A DNA stretch of 43,509 nucleotides from Alphaproteobacteria bacterium (GTDB lineage Bacteria > Pseudomonadota > Alphaproteobacteria > Paracaedibacterales > CAIULA01). How positions within the stretch are numbered: the stretch's first letter is position 1; each line of letters opens with the position of its first letter. A model generated the notes under the pieces. That model worked only from the letters and a program-made list of their open reading frames with translations, was not told where the DNA came from and did no database searches. The stretch is from assembly GCA_026400645.1 (NCBI GenBank), contig JAPLOP010000019.1, positions 1-43,509 on the forward strand. Reading direction: 5' to 3'. Of the stretch, positions 17,435 to 25,409 are shown piece after piece. A program made the position numbers and the translations under genes.

Positions 17435-17930
17435 GAACAATGTACCCCCACCAACAGAACAAAAAAGACGATATGGATCCATGAAATCGGTTGGATCCTG
17501 CATTAAATCTGTTGTGCGGCCGGTTTGTCAACGATATGGATTTGTCAGCGTTAATATTATTTTGGATTGGCCAAAAATTGTTGGGGAGACGTTGGCGAAT
17601 TCCTGCGAGGTCATTAAAATTGTTTTTGCGCCGAATACCCGGCAAAATGGGTGCGTACATTTACGGGCGACCAGTTCCATGGCAGCGACACTACCCTATT
17701 ACGAGGCTTTGATTTTGGAAAAAATCAACCAATATTACGGGTACAAGGCCGCGACACAGCTTCGTATTTTTCATGGGTTTGTTCCAAAGGCGGTAACACC
17801 AGAAAAAAAGAAACCAGTTCTGGCAGAGGGTGACGTAAGATTGGTTGACAATGCAACATCACCCATCGATTACGAACCCTTAAGGGATGCCCTAAGGGGG
17901 CTTGGGGAACAGATTTATGGAAAAACATAA
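17433..17930 (+). CDS. dciA: DciA-type (DUF721) replicative helicase loader
   Basis: The 165-residue product has the compact DUF721 domain (about residues 18-120): a helical start (MKSVGSCIKSVVRPVCQRYG), the hallmark ILDWPKIVGETLA, then beta strands and a helix ending in LRIFHGFV. DUF721 proteins are now known as DciA, which assists loading of the DnaB replicative helicase in bacteria lacking DnaC or DnaI. The C-terminal 45 residues are variable and basic or acidic by turns. In alphaproteobacteria DUF721 genes commonly sit beside mutY, as here. The first ATG (17433) overlaps the mutY start codon in a CATG palindrome; an internal ATG at 17481 would keep the whole domain. The domain assignment is good; the role is from family knowledge. 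Confidence 0.8.
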   Translation: MNNVPPPTEQKRRYGSMKSVGSCIKSVVRPVCQRYGFVSVNIILDWPKIVGETLANSCEVIKIVFAPNTRQNGCVHLRATSSMAATLPYYEALILEKINQYYGYKAATQLRIFHGFVPKAVTPEKKKPVLAEGDVRLVDNATSPIDYEPLRDALRGLGEQIYGKT

Positions 17931-17974
17931 GAGCCATACCCCGGGAAATGATCGAGGCAAAAAGATAGAAAAAC

Positions 17975-18001
17975 TTGCAGATTTACTATGAATGATATAA
18001 C
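17975..18001 (+). promoter_or_regulatory. Candidate promoter of the toxin-antitoxin operon
   Basis: TTGCAG (17975-17980) and TATAAC (17996-18001) are 15 bases apart, slightly short. An AGAGAGG ribosome binding site (about 18022-18028) precedes the antitoxin ATG at 18037. No clear operator palindrome for autoregulation was recognised. Confidence 0.35.
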
Positions 18002-18036
18002 ATGACCAGTGTGACTAGTTATAGAGAGGTAAAAAA

Positions 18037-18285
18037 ATGCATGTGTGGCAAGTTCAAGAGGCAAAGGCGAAATTAACGCAATTTATCAATCAGGCGAAAG
18101 ATACCCCCCAGATAATTTCTCGGCATGGGAAGTGTGAGATTATTGCGATGAGCCTCAGACAATATCATGACTTGATTTCATGCAAAAGGGATATTACATC
18201 GTTTTTTCGTGCTTCACCCCTTTGCGAAGTGACGACTTTTACAACAGACCGAGACACAACCTTAATGCGCGAAATTGATCTATGA
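18037..18285 (+). CDS. Phd/YefM-family antitoxin
   Basis: A small (82-residue) antitoxin of the Phd/YefM type. The N-terminus, MHVWQVQEAKAKLTQFINQA, is the typical DNA-binding dimerisation fold of the family, followed by PQIISRHGKCEIIAMSLRQYHDL. The variable C-terminal tail, which in the family wraps and blocks the toxin, ends in LMREIDL. The stop overlaps the toxin start in ATGA (18282-18285), so the two are translationally coupled. Phd-type antitoxins normally repress their own operon; that is expected here but not shown. Confidence 0.85.
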   Translation: MHVWQVQEAKAKLTQFINQAKDTPQIISRHGKCEIIAMSLRQYHDLISCKRDITSFFRASPLCEVTTFTTDRDTTLMREIDL

Positions 18286-18704
18286 TTTATCTGCTCGATA
18301 CAAATGTGATTTCCGAGATGATACGGCAACGCCCAGATGAAAATGTTCTTGCATGGTTAAGGCACATTGATATGTGTCATTTTTCACTCAGTGTTCTTTC
18401 CCTTGGAGAAATTAGAAAAGGCGTTGAAAAAATTGGCGATTCCTCAAAAAAACAAAGGATTATCCAGTGGCTTGAAATTGATCTTCCACGAGAATTTTTA
18501 GGCAGGATCATCCCCATCGATCAATGCGTGTCTGATAAATGGGGATATATAACTGCATTAAGCCCCATCCCAGCCATCGATGGATTGATTGCGGCTTCGG
18601 CACTTGTTCACAATCAAAAACTTGTGACACGTAATGTAAAAGATTTCAAAAATATTCCAGGGCTCGAAATTATTAATCCCTGGATGATTGAACCATCCGC
18701 ATAA
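18282..18704 (+). CDS. PIN-domain toxin, VapC-like ribonuclease
   Basis: The 140-residue PIN-domain protein is the toxin partner of the preceding antitoxin. PIN toxins are magnesium-dependent endoribonucleases that cut tRNA or rRNA. The acidic active-site residues are visible: D6 in YLLDTNVISE, E43 in SLGEIRKG, D100 in PAIDGLIAASAL and D121 following the TRNVKDF motif. All are intact, so the toxin looks active. The pairing of a Phd-family antitoxin with a VapC-like (FitB-like) toxin is common. Nothing nearby marks a mobile element, and the following csaA is a housekeeping-type gene. Confidence 0.88.
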   Translation: MIYLLDTNVISEMIRQRPDENVLAWLRHIDMCHFSLSVLSLGEIRKGVEKIGDSSKKQRIIQWLEIDLPREFLGRIIPIDQCVSDKWGYITALSPIPAIDGLIAASALVHNQKLVTRNVKDFKNIPGLEIINPWMIEPSA

Positions 18705-18737
18705 AACAGTTAACTGATTAATTGAGGAATTAGAAAA

Positions 18738-19088
18738 ATGAGGAACGCCAAGGATCCACTATCCTATGATGATTTTGACCGTGTCGATTTGCGGTCGGGC
18801 ACTATTGTAAAAGCAGAAGAATTCCCACGAGCAAAAAAACCCGCTTTCAAGGTTTGGGCAGATTTTGGTCCCACTATCGGCGTTTTGCAAACATCCGCCC
18901 AGGTAACCGCTCATTACACCCCAGAAACACTGGTCGGCCGGCAAATTGTGGGCTGCGTTAATTTGGGCGAAAAGAATATCGCGGGGTTTTTATCGCAATT
19001 CTTGCTTGTCGGATTTGCTGATGATAATGGCGCAATATGCTTGGTGACCGTTGATCCAAAAGTACCCAATGGTCAAAAGATGCATTGA
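18738..19088 (+). CDS. csaA: CsaA-like tRNA-binding protein
   Basis: A 116-residue stand-alone tRNA-binding (EMAP-II/Trbp111-like OB-fold) protein. The recognisable pattern runs from DFDRVDLRSGTIVKAEEFP through KPAFKVWADFG, SAQVTAHYTPETLVGRQIVG and the C-terminal VPNGQKMH. CsaA in Bacillus was described as an export-related chaperone and binds tRNA; the precise role in alphaproteobacteria is not established. A GAGGAAT element before the ATG provides a ribosome binding site. It lies 33 bases after the toxin gene and may be read from the same transcript. The family is secure. Confidence 0.9.
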   Translation: MRNAKDPLSYDDFDRVDLRSGTIVKAEEFPRAKKPAFKVWADFGPTIGVLQTSAQVTAHYTPETLVGRQIVGCVNLGEKNIAGFLSQFLLVGFADDNGAICLVTVDPKVPNGQKMH

Positions 19089-19130
19089 TATAAATAAAGA
19101 ATTCTATACCCATTTCCAATGATTTCCTCC

Positions 19131-19227
19131 GCACGTCCTCCCGCGACCAATGATCAACCGGTGGCGCGGAATCCACATGGGGAAACCTATGGGTTTCCTG
19201 GTCAAGCCATGGGGTGACGGGAGGGTT
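19131..19227. repeat. Mosaic palindromic repeat (type B core plus a second hairpin)
   Basis: The 334-base gap between csaA and the ABC-F gene contains this element. It begins with the shared core CGTCCTCCCGCGAC (19134-19147), here followed by diverged sequence instead of the perfect second arm seen at 13348. It continues with a small hairpin, GGAAACC TATG GGTTTCC (about 19181-19198), and ends in a GGGGTGACGGGAGG tail similar to the GTGTGACGGGGG tail at 33390. It appears to be a decayed or mosaic copy. The rest of the gap holds only the candidate promoter at 19327. Confidence 0.65.
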
Positions 19228-19326
19228 GTTGCGGGAAATCAGGGAAAAGGGGCATATCCGTGCGATATATGAATTTTCTCCTTAAACAGAACAAATCTTA
19301 CCATAGTTACTTATATGGGGCGATTT

Positions 19327-19355
19327 TTGACACTGTTTATGGTAAAAATTAAAAA
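19327..19355 (+). promoter_or_regulatory. Candidate promoter of the ABC-F gene
   Basis: A perfect TTGACA (19327-19332) is followed after 17 bases by TAAAAA (19350-19355), a four-of-six match. The predicted transcript starts about 60 bases upstream of the ATG at 19423. Confidence 0.4.
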
Positions 19356-19422
19356 ACAAAAGAATTAATATTTTCATTCACCCCGAACATCGGTTTGATG
19401 CGGGCATCAGGAACACGTCACT

Positions 19423-21027
19423 ATGTTAACGTTACACGATATAGTTTACCGAATCGGTGGCAGAGTCTTATTGGACGATGTTCGCCTTCAGCTGGCAGAT
19501 GGTCAACGGGCTGGCCTTGTTGGTCGCAATGGGTGCGGGAAATCTACGCTCTTTAAAATTATCCTGGATGAAGTTCATGCCGATGGTGGCAAATCCGAAG
19601 TTTCAAAAGGCCAGAAAATTATCACCGTCAAACAAGAAGTCCCCGGGGGCGACCAAACGCCGTTGGAATTTTTGCTGGCATCCGATCAGGAAAGAAGTGA
19701 TCTGTTTCATGCGATTGAAACGTGCCAGGATCCCAACAAGCTCGGGGATTATTATGAACGACTGATCCAGATTGATGCCTATAGTGCCGAAGCCCGCGCC
19801 AGCATTGTCCTGAAAGGTCTTGGCTTTTCTGAGGAGGAGCAAAACAGGGCCCTGTCGTCATTCTCGGGCGGATATCGTATGCGTGTGGCATTAGCGGCCG
19901 CCCTGTTTCAGCAACCTGATGTATTATTGCTCGACGAGCCAACAAACCATCTTGATTTGGAAGCAACGATTTGGTTAAAGGAATTTTTGAAAAGCTACCC
20001 CAACAGTTTGTTGATTATCAGTCATGATCGGGAATTAATGAATGACTGCGTGGATATTATTTTCCATTTACAGCAGGGGAAAATAACCCGATACGGTGGA
20101 AACTATGACACGTATATTCGAACCTATACGGAACAACAAATGTTTGCGGCGGCATTTAATGCGAAAGTCGATGCTCAACGCAAACATCTTCGGGCCTTTG
20201 TGGATCGTTTTAGTGCCGGGACACGGTCGAAACAGGCACAAAGTCGCGTCAAGGCGCTTGAAAAATTAAGCTCCATTTCGATAGTATCAGACGATCCAAC
20301 GGTTCAACTGAATTTCCCGGCATCAGAGGAACTATCGCCGCCCATTATTCATTTCGAAAAAGTATCTTTGGGATATGGCGATAATATCGTCCTCAATCAC
20401 CTAAGCGGCAACATAGCGCCGAATGATCGAATCGGGTTGTTGGGCGCCAATGGCAATGGTAAATCAACGTTCGCCAAGTTTTTGGCCGGTCGATTGCAAC
20501 CGTTAACGGGTGTTTGTACGATGCATCCAAAGTTGCGCGTTGGATATTTCCATCAGCATCAGTTGGAGGATTTGGATCGATCAGCATCGGCCCTGCAGCA
20601 AACCAGTCGATTAATGGCAACCGCCAACGAAACACAGGTGCGATCCCATTTGGGACGTTTTGGATTTTCCCGGGACAAGGCCGAAGTCCGCATTGAAAGT
20701 TTATCTGGCGGAGAAAAAGCGCGGCTGGTTTTTGCCCTAATCACATTATCCAAGCCACACTTATTAATCCTGGACGAGCCAACAAACCATTTGGATATTG
20801 AAATGCGCGAATCATTGATGATGTCGATCAATGATTTCTCTGGCGCTGTGATTTTGATTGCCCATGATTGGCATTTGTTGAATCTAACCGTCGATCGCCT
20901 TTGGGTGGTCAAGGATCATTCCGTAACACCCTATACAAAATCATTAGAAGACTACCGCCAAGAATTATTGGGCAAAAAATCAGAGAGCAAAGAAAAAGGT
21001 CAGGGATCAAAGAAAAAAGGGAAATGA
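19423..21027 (+). CDS. ABC-F family ATPase (YheS-like)
   Basis: A soluble 534-residue protein with two ABC ATPase domains and no membrane segment, the ABC-F pattern of ribosome-associated translation factors. Domain 1 has Walker A GRNGCGKST (about 34-42), signature FSGGYRMR and Walker B LLLDEPTNHLD. Domain 2 has GANGNGKST, LSGGEKARL and LILDEPTNHLD. The linker with FVDRFSAGTRSKQAQSRVKALEKL is most like YheS/ARB-type members. The C-terminus is a short lysine-rich tail (KSESKEKGQGSKKKGK) rather than the coiled-coil domain of Uup. ABC-F proteins bind the ribosomal E site and resolve stalls; the exact substrate or role here is not known. Confidence 0.9.
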   Translation: MLTLHDIVYRIGGRVLLDDVRLQLADGQRAGLVGRNGCGKSTLFKIILDEVHADGGKSEVSKGQKIITVKQEVPGGDQTPLEFLLASDQERSDLFHAIETCQDPNKLGDYYERLIQIDAYSAEARASIVLKGLGFSEEEQNRALSSFSGGYRMRVALAAALFQQPDVLLLDEPTNHLDLEATIWLKEFLKSYPNSLLIISHDRELMNDCVDIIFHLQQGKITRYGGNYDTYIRTYTEQQMFAAAFNAKVDAQRKHLRAFVDRFSAGTRSKQAQSRVKALEKLSSISIVSDDPTVQLNFPASEELSPPIIHFEKVSLGYGDNIVLNHLSGNIAPNDRIGLLGANGNGKSTFAKFLAGRLQPLTGVCTMHPKLRVGYFHQHQLEDLDRSASALQQTSRLMATANETQVRSHLGRFGFSRDKAEVRIESLSGGEKARLVFALITLSKPHLLILDEPTNHLDIEMRESLMMSINDFSGAVILIAHDWHLLNLTVDRLWVVKDHSVTPYTKSLEDYRQELLGKKSESKEKGQGSKKKGK

Positions 21028-21098
21028 TTGCTTAACCAAACCTTAATGTATTGCGCATACCATAAAGGATAAGGCCAACACAAACCCGCAGCATCCTC

Positions 21099-21968
21099 AT
21101 GCCCAAGCTCACCTCTCGCAAACGATATGGGATTGCATCCCTCCTGTTCCTTGTCTTGGGGTACACTGCCTATTCCATCCATATCCACAAATCCCCTGCG
21201 AACACCTATCAAACGTACTATGGATATGTCGAGGGTGTTTTCATCAGGGTTAGTTCTCCTGTTGGAGGGATTTTGGAAACGTTAAAGGTCAAAGAAGGGG
21301 ACCATGTTGATAAAAATGCACCCCTGGCTTTGCTCGAGAAAGCAAACGAAGACGCATCCGAAGGGGAGATTCTCTATCACATCAAGGAAGAAGAATCAAA
21401 ACTTGCCTTCGCGCAAGAGGTTTTAAAAAGGCGGGAAATCCTGTCCCGGAATAAACAGGATTCTGTGGAGAATTACCAGGATGCAAAAGCATCCGCGGAG
21501 GGTAGCCAAGCCCGACTGGAGGCTTTACGCTATAGCCTCAAGAAAGCTCGGTGGGTTTTGAGCATGAAATCCATTAATGCTCCTTGTGCGTCCAAGGTTA
21601 TTCAAAAACACTTTAACGAAGGGGAATACGTGGCCCCCGGATCGCCCGTATTAACCCTTTTCCCAAAAGACAGCTTGAAGGTTAAGTTTTTTGTATCGCT
21701 ATCGAACCTTCCCCATATTCAGTACGGATCCGTGGTAGAGATTTCCTGCAGCGGCTATTCCACCCCCCTCAAGGGAGCTGTTTCATTTATTAGCCCAGAG
21801 GCTGAATACACACCACCCGTTCTGTACACCACAAAAGAACGGGAAAAGATGGTCTTTATGGTGGAGGTTAACGTCCGGGGCAACCCGTTGATATCAGGGT
21901 TAATTTTGATACCAAAGCTGTGGCGGCGGCAGCGTGAGTTTGATGATGCAAGAATTTTATCAAAATAA
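21099..21968 (+). CDS. HlyD-family membrane fusion protein with probable C-terminal frameshift
   Basis: A periplasmic adaptor anchored by one N-terminal helix (about 10-26). A biotinyl-lipoyl half-domain (VSSPVGGILETLKVKEGDHV), a coiled-coil hairpin (about 90-150), the second lipoyl half (INAPCASKVIQKHFNEGEYV) and a beta-barrel part (DSLKVKFFVSLSNL) follow. It belongs with the ATPase and permease downstream as a YbhG/YhhI-like exporter. The last 27 residues after VEVNVRGN are unlike the family. From 21872 another frame encodes RPGQPVDIRVNFD, the usual HlyD C-terminus, and stops at 21935-21937, overlapping the next start as GTGA. A small deletion or shift near 21862-21880 is therefore likely. 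The annotated frame keeps most domains but has a foreign tail overlapping the next gene by 35 bases. Confidence 0.85.
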   Translation: MPKLTSRKRYGIASLLFLVLGYTAYSIHIHKSPANTYQTYYGYVEGVFIRVSSPVGGILETLKVKEGDHVDKNAPLALLEKANEDASEGEILYHIKEEESKLAFAQEVLKRREILSRNKQDSVENYQDAKASAEGSQARLEALRYSLKKARWVLSMKSINAPCASKVIQKHFNEGEYVAPGSPVLTLFPKDSLKVKFFVSLSNLPHIQYGSVVEISCSGYSTPLKGAVSFISPEAEYTPPVLYTTKEREKMVFMVEVNVRGNPLISGLILIPKLWRRQREFDDARILSK

Positions 21969-22887
21969 CCAGCCCGCTATCAACCAGCCTGTCATTGAAA
22001 TTCGATCCTTGAAGAAACATATCCCTCCCCATTTGGGGATTTCAATTGATCAGTTTTCAGTGAACAAAGGGGAGATGGTTGCCCTGCTAGGGCCCAATGG
22101 GTCCGGCAAGACAACATTCCTTCGGATGCTATGTGGCCTTGTTAAGGTTGATTCTGGAACGGGGATTTGCCTTGGATCCAATATCATAACGGATTCCCAG
22201 AAAATAAAGGCTTCTATTGGGTATATGACCCAAAAATTTAGCCTGTATGATGATTTGACAGTTGGCGAAAACATACGATTCATTTCTGATCTGTATGAAT
22301 GCCGCTATAGCCGAAAGGAACTGGATCGCTATTTAGATGAATTTTCATTGCTGCATCGGAAAAATCAACTAACCAAACATTTGTCCGGGGGCTGGAAACA
22401 ACGATTATCATTGGCCGCTTGCTTATCGCACCATCCGCAAATTCTGTTGCTGGATGAACCAACAGCTGGTGTTGATCTAGAGGCGCGGCATGAATTCTTG
22501 GCCCGCGTTCAGTCGCTGACCGATAAGGGGATAACGGTTATCCTGATAACCCATTATTTGGATGAACTGCGGTATTGTAATCGGATCGTCTATTTGAATG
22601 ATGGAAAGATCGGCATTGATCAGGATATTCGCCCCTTTATTGATCAGGATATCTGGTCTGTGCACCCCCATGATCGGGATAACTGTGTTGCTGTGCTGGG
22701 TCAAGACAAAAGAATCAAGGGGATTGTTCCGGCTGCAGCCTCTTTATTTTTTGCGGCACACCCTGCCGATCATCAAAGGATCGTTATGGATCATAAGGAT
22801 TTGGGGATTTTTTCCGAGGTTCCTTGTGGGCTGGAGGGGTTTTTGGGTAAGGTGTTGCTGGATCATAAAGGGAGAAATGGGGGATGA
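21934..22887 (+). CDS. ABC transporter ATP-binding protein (YbhF/NatA-like)
   Basis: The 317-residue ATPase component of an ABC-2 type exporter. It has Walker A GPNGSGKTT (about 50-58), a Q-loop in GYMTQKFSLYDDLTV, the signature LSGGWKQRLSLA and Walker B ILLLDEPTAGVDLEA, then the H-loop THYLDEL. About 80 residues follow the ATPase core, as in YbhF/drug-export ATPases. The GTG at 21934 is used here because it would overlap the in-frame HlyD stop in the unshifted reading; ATGs at 21943 and 21946 are alternatives. The end overlaps the permease start in ATGA. The unit probably assembles as HlyD adaptor, ATPase dimer and permease dimer. The transported compound is unknown. Confidence 0.92.
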   Translation: MSLMMQEFYQNNQPAINQPVIEIRSLKKHIPPHLGISIDQFSVNKGEMVALLGPNGSGKTTFLRMLCGLVKVDSGTGICLGSNIITDSQKIKASIGYMTQKFSLYDDLTVGENIRFISDLYECRYSRKELDRYLDEFSLLHRKNQLTKHLSGGWKQRLSLAACLSHHPQILLLDEPTAGVDLEARHEFLARVQSLTDKGITVILITHYLDELRYCNRIVYLNDGKIGIDQDIRPFIDQDIWSVHPHDRDNCVAVLGQDKRIKGIVPAAASLFFAAHPADHQRIVMDHKDLGIFSEVPCGLEGFLGKVLLDHKGRNGG

Positions 22888-24023
22888 GTGGACTGTTTCC
22901 GAATTATGACAGGGTAAGATCGTTGGTCATTAAAGAATTTATTCAGATATGGCGGAATCCCGTTCTAATTTTTCTTTTGATCATATTGCCATTATTTCAA
23001 ATTTTTCTTTATAGTTATGCCGTTAATCTTGACGTTAAAAATGCCCCAATAGCCGTCATTGATTACGACAAAAGCCCGTTCTCACGCGATTTCTTGCAAT
23101 CCCTTCACGAGACAAATTATTTTTCTTTTGTTAAGGAAGCAGAAAATGAACAAGAAATCGAGGATCTTTTTAAAAGCAATAAAATAATTTTTTCTGTGAC
23201 AATCCCGTCTGATTTTTCAAATCGATTGGTACGCCAACAAAGCCCGCAAATTTTGATTGAGGTAGATCAAAGCGATCCCTTGAATTCTGGAAACGCCACA
23301 GGTGCTGCCATAGCATTACGAAATATAGCATTTAAAACAGAATTAACGGGTCCTTTTTTAAAGCTCGAAAAAGAAACAGCCCCCTTTGAGGTTTTGATAC
23401 ATCCCCTTTTCAATCCAGAGGGCAGGACGCAGCCCTTTATTGTGCCAGGATTGATCGGGGCCCTTTTGGCCATGATCATTACCATATTGGCTGGATCCTC
23501 TATAGTTTCTGAAAAAGAATCCGGAACAATGGAAAATTTAATGATGACACCCTTAACATTTGCAGAGACTATATTAGGAAAACTTGTGCCAAATTTTATC
23601 ATAGGGATGGTTCTTACGGTTTCCTTGCTGATCTCGACCGCCTATATTTTCAATATTCCCGTTCGTGGAAGCTACCTACTTGTCCTTCTTCTTTTATCCC
23701 TTTATACAGTCAACACTTTAATCATTGGTTTCTTGTTTTCCGTGATGGTAAAAAATCAAACGACGCTGGTGCAGATAAATGGGGCCTATATGATGCCATC
23801 CATGCTTTTATCCGGATTTTCTTTTCCCTTTTATGGCATGCCAGAATGGGCAAAACTTGTTGGGGAGGCATTGCCGTTGACGCATTTTTTGTTCGCCTTC
23901 AAAGCCATTCTTCATAAGGGATCTAGTTTTGGCCATATCTATCCCGACATCCTTTATCTTTGCGCATTTACAATGGTTACATTTTATGCCGCCATGAAAT
24001 TCAACAAGCGTCATTTGCACTGA
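22884..24023 (+). CDS. ABC-2 type transporter permease (YbhS/YhhJ-like)
   Basis: The 379-residue membrane component of the same exporter. Layout: one N-terminal helix (about 24-45, FLLIILPLFQIFLYSYAV), a large extracytoplasmic domain (about 50-180, beginning APIAVIDYDKSPFSRDF), and five C-terminal helices (about 185-370). The latter contain the family segment SSIVSEKESGTMENLMMTPL. This is the usual ABC-2 exporter architecture. E. coli YbhGFSR has two permeases; here only one is present, so a homodimer is expected. It overlaps the ATPase gene by four bases and is followed 65 bases later by the condensation-domain gene. Confidence 0.92.
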   Translation: MSGLFPNYDRVRSLVIKEFIQIWRNPVLIFLLIILPLFQIFLYSYAVNLDVKNAPIAVIDYDKSPFSRDFLQSLHETNYFSFVKEAENEQEIEDLFKSNKIIFSVTIPSDFSNRLVRQQSPQILIEVDQSDPLNSGNATGAAIALRNIAFKTELTGPFLKLEKETAPFEVLIHPLFNPEGRTQPFIVPGLIGALLAMIITILAGSSIVSEKESGTMENLMMTPLTFAETILGKLVPNFIIGMVLTVSLLISTAYIFNIPVRGSYLLVLLLLSLYTVNTLIIGFLFSVMVKNQTTLVQINGAYMMPSMLLSGFSFPFYGMPEWAKLVGEALPLTHFLFAFKAILHKGSSFGHIYPDILYLCAFTMVTFYAAMKFNKRHLH

Positions 24024-24056
24024 ATTTATGTGAACGAACAGGAGAGAGTTAAAATT

Positions 24057-24092
24057 ATGCAAGTTATACAATCAAGGGCAACAATAAAATGA
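24057..24092 (+). CDS. Possible 11-codon leader ORF ahead of the condensation-domain gene
   Basis: A mini-ORF encoding MQVIQSRATIK begins at an ATG placed 8 bases after a strong AGGAGAGAG ribosome binding site (24040-24048). Its TGA (24090-24092) overlaps the start of the condensation-domain gene (24089) as ATGA. The best ribosome binding site of the region therefore serves this mini-ORF, and the downstream gene could be reached by translational coupling. A weaker AAGGG (24074-24078) lies directly before the larger gene. Only the sequence pattern supports it. Confidence 0.3.
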   Translation: MQVIQSRATIK

Positions 24093-25339
24093 ACACCAGT
24101 ACAAACGAATTTACGACTAATGATTTCAAAGCCAAGCATGAATATTTGTCCCTTTCACTACAAGAAGACGGATATCTGACATTTTGCCAAAAGTATGAGA
24201 TGAAAAACCCCTGGATTTTATCTGCAGAAGTTCGATTTCGGGGGGGGTCGCCATCCCATATTGTTTTTCTTGAGCAGGCTATCAATATCGTTATTCAGGC
24301 CCATGATATTCTGCGGACTAGTTATCATCATAATGAATCACGGTGGGAACGAATTGTCGCCGAAACTATGGCGTATTCGCTGCCGTGTCATGATATCAAA
24401 GATTTGGATGAAGCAGAAAAGGCGGAAATTCTTAGCAATTTTTCCAAGCTCAACCAGCTAGCTACATTTCCATCCTACGCTGCGCCTTTGTTTCAGCTTG
24501 ATTTGATACGGGTTACAGATGATGAGTTTATTCTTTTCATGAATTTTGAGCATTTGATTGTTGATGGATTGAGCGCCGAAGTCTTTTTAAGGCAGCTGTT
24601 TTCAACATATCAATCGTTGATTGAGAGGAAAATTATCGACCTTAGGGCAAAACCCTATCTCGATTACGTCCTACAAGTCCATCGTGATTTCCAGGGATTT
24701 CAGCCGATTGACCCATCCTGGGAAACACTTCTTGTTTCAGGAGAACCAAAAATAAAATTCGAAGAAACAGGGGTTATCCCTGCAGCGTTGATGGACAGAA
24801 TCAAAAAAGCCTGTCATCAAAAAGGGGTGTTTCCAATGACACTTTTGTATTCTGTATTTAGCTACACCCTAAGACAGCTCACCAATCAGCCAAGAATATT
24901 AACGGGGGTCTACTTAGGGAACAGAGAAAAGGCATTTTCCAACTCTATGGGATATTTTATCAATTTGGCTATTTTAGAGGAAAATTCCGAATCATTGGAG
25001 GATGCGCTTGTTAAAAATCAACAACTCTTAAGGGGTGCCCTTAGAAATCATACCCCACTTCATAGTTTTGAAACATGCACAAAGATTCCATTCTATTTTA
25101 ATTATATTCCCGTATTGAGTGAAAATTTAGGAGGTGCCGTTATTAACACTCGATTGCGCACTGGTCGATATGATCAGGCCCAGAAAATAACCCCACAAAG
25201 CCTCGTCTTTAGGATTTGGGAACAAGAAGACAAAAATGCCACACTTAGCATATTTTACCAGGAGGGATTTTTATCACCAGATCAGGCCAAACAAATGATA
25301 GAGGATTACATTGGACATCTAGAAAAACAATCCAGTTAA
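24089..25339 (+). CDS. Stand-alone condensation-domain-like acyltransferase
   Basis: The 416-residue product resembles the condensation (C) domain of nonribosomal peptide synthetases and related CoA/carrier-dependent acyltransferases. The N-terminal half has the typical LEQAINIVIQAHDILRTSYHH (C2-like motif, about 61-81). The active-site motif HHxxxDG appears as EHLIVDG (154-160), so the second, catalytic histidine (H155), the aspartate (D159) and the glycine are kept while the first histidine is glutamate. The C-terminal half contains NREKAFSNSMGYFINLAIL, like the family's GxFxN region. No adenylation or carrier-protein domain is attached or nearby. It ends the HlyD-ATPase-permease operon, suggesting that it makes or modifies what the exporter carries. 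A PapA-like ester-forming role is an alternative. Confidence 0.75.
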   Translation: MNTSTNEFTTNDFKAKHEYLSLSLQEDGYLTFCQKYEMKNPWILSAEVRFRGGSPSHIVFLEQAINIVIQAHDILRTSYHHNESRWERIVAETMAYSLPCHDIKDLDEAEKAEILSNFSKLNQLATFPSYAAPLFQLDLIRVTDDEFILFMNFEHLIVDGLSAEVFLRQLFSTYQSLIERKIIDLRAKPYLDYVLQVHRDFQGFQPIDPSWETLLVSGEPKIKFEETGVIPAALMDRIKKACHQKGVFPMTLLYSVFSYTLRQLTNQPRILTGVYLGNREKAFSNSMGYFINLAILEENSESLEDALVKNQQLLRGALRNHTPLHSFETCTKIPFYFNYIPVLSENLGGAVINTRLRTGRYDQAQKITPQSLVFRIWEQEDKNATLSIFYQEGFLSPDQAKQMIEDYIGHLEKQSS

Positions 25340-25409
25340 ATACTTTTTTCTATTCCTGACGTCGGATTGGGGTTAAATTGGGCCGTAAAGATCACACAAG
25401 GATGGCACA

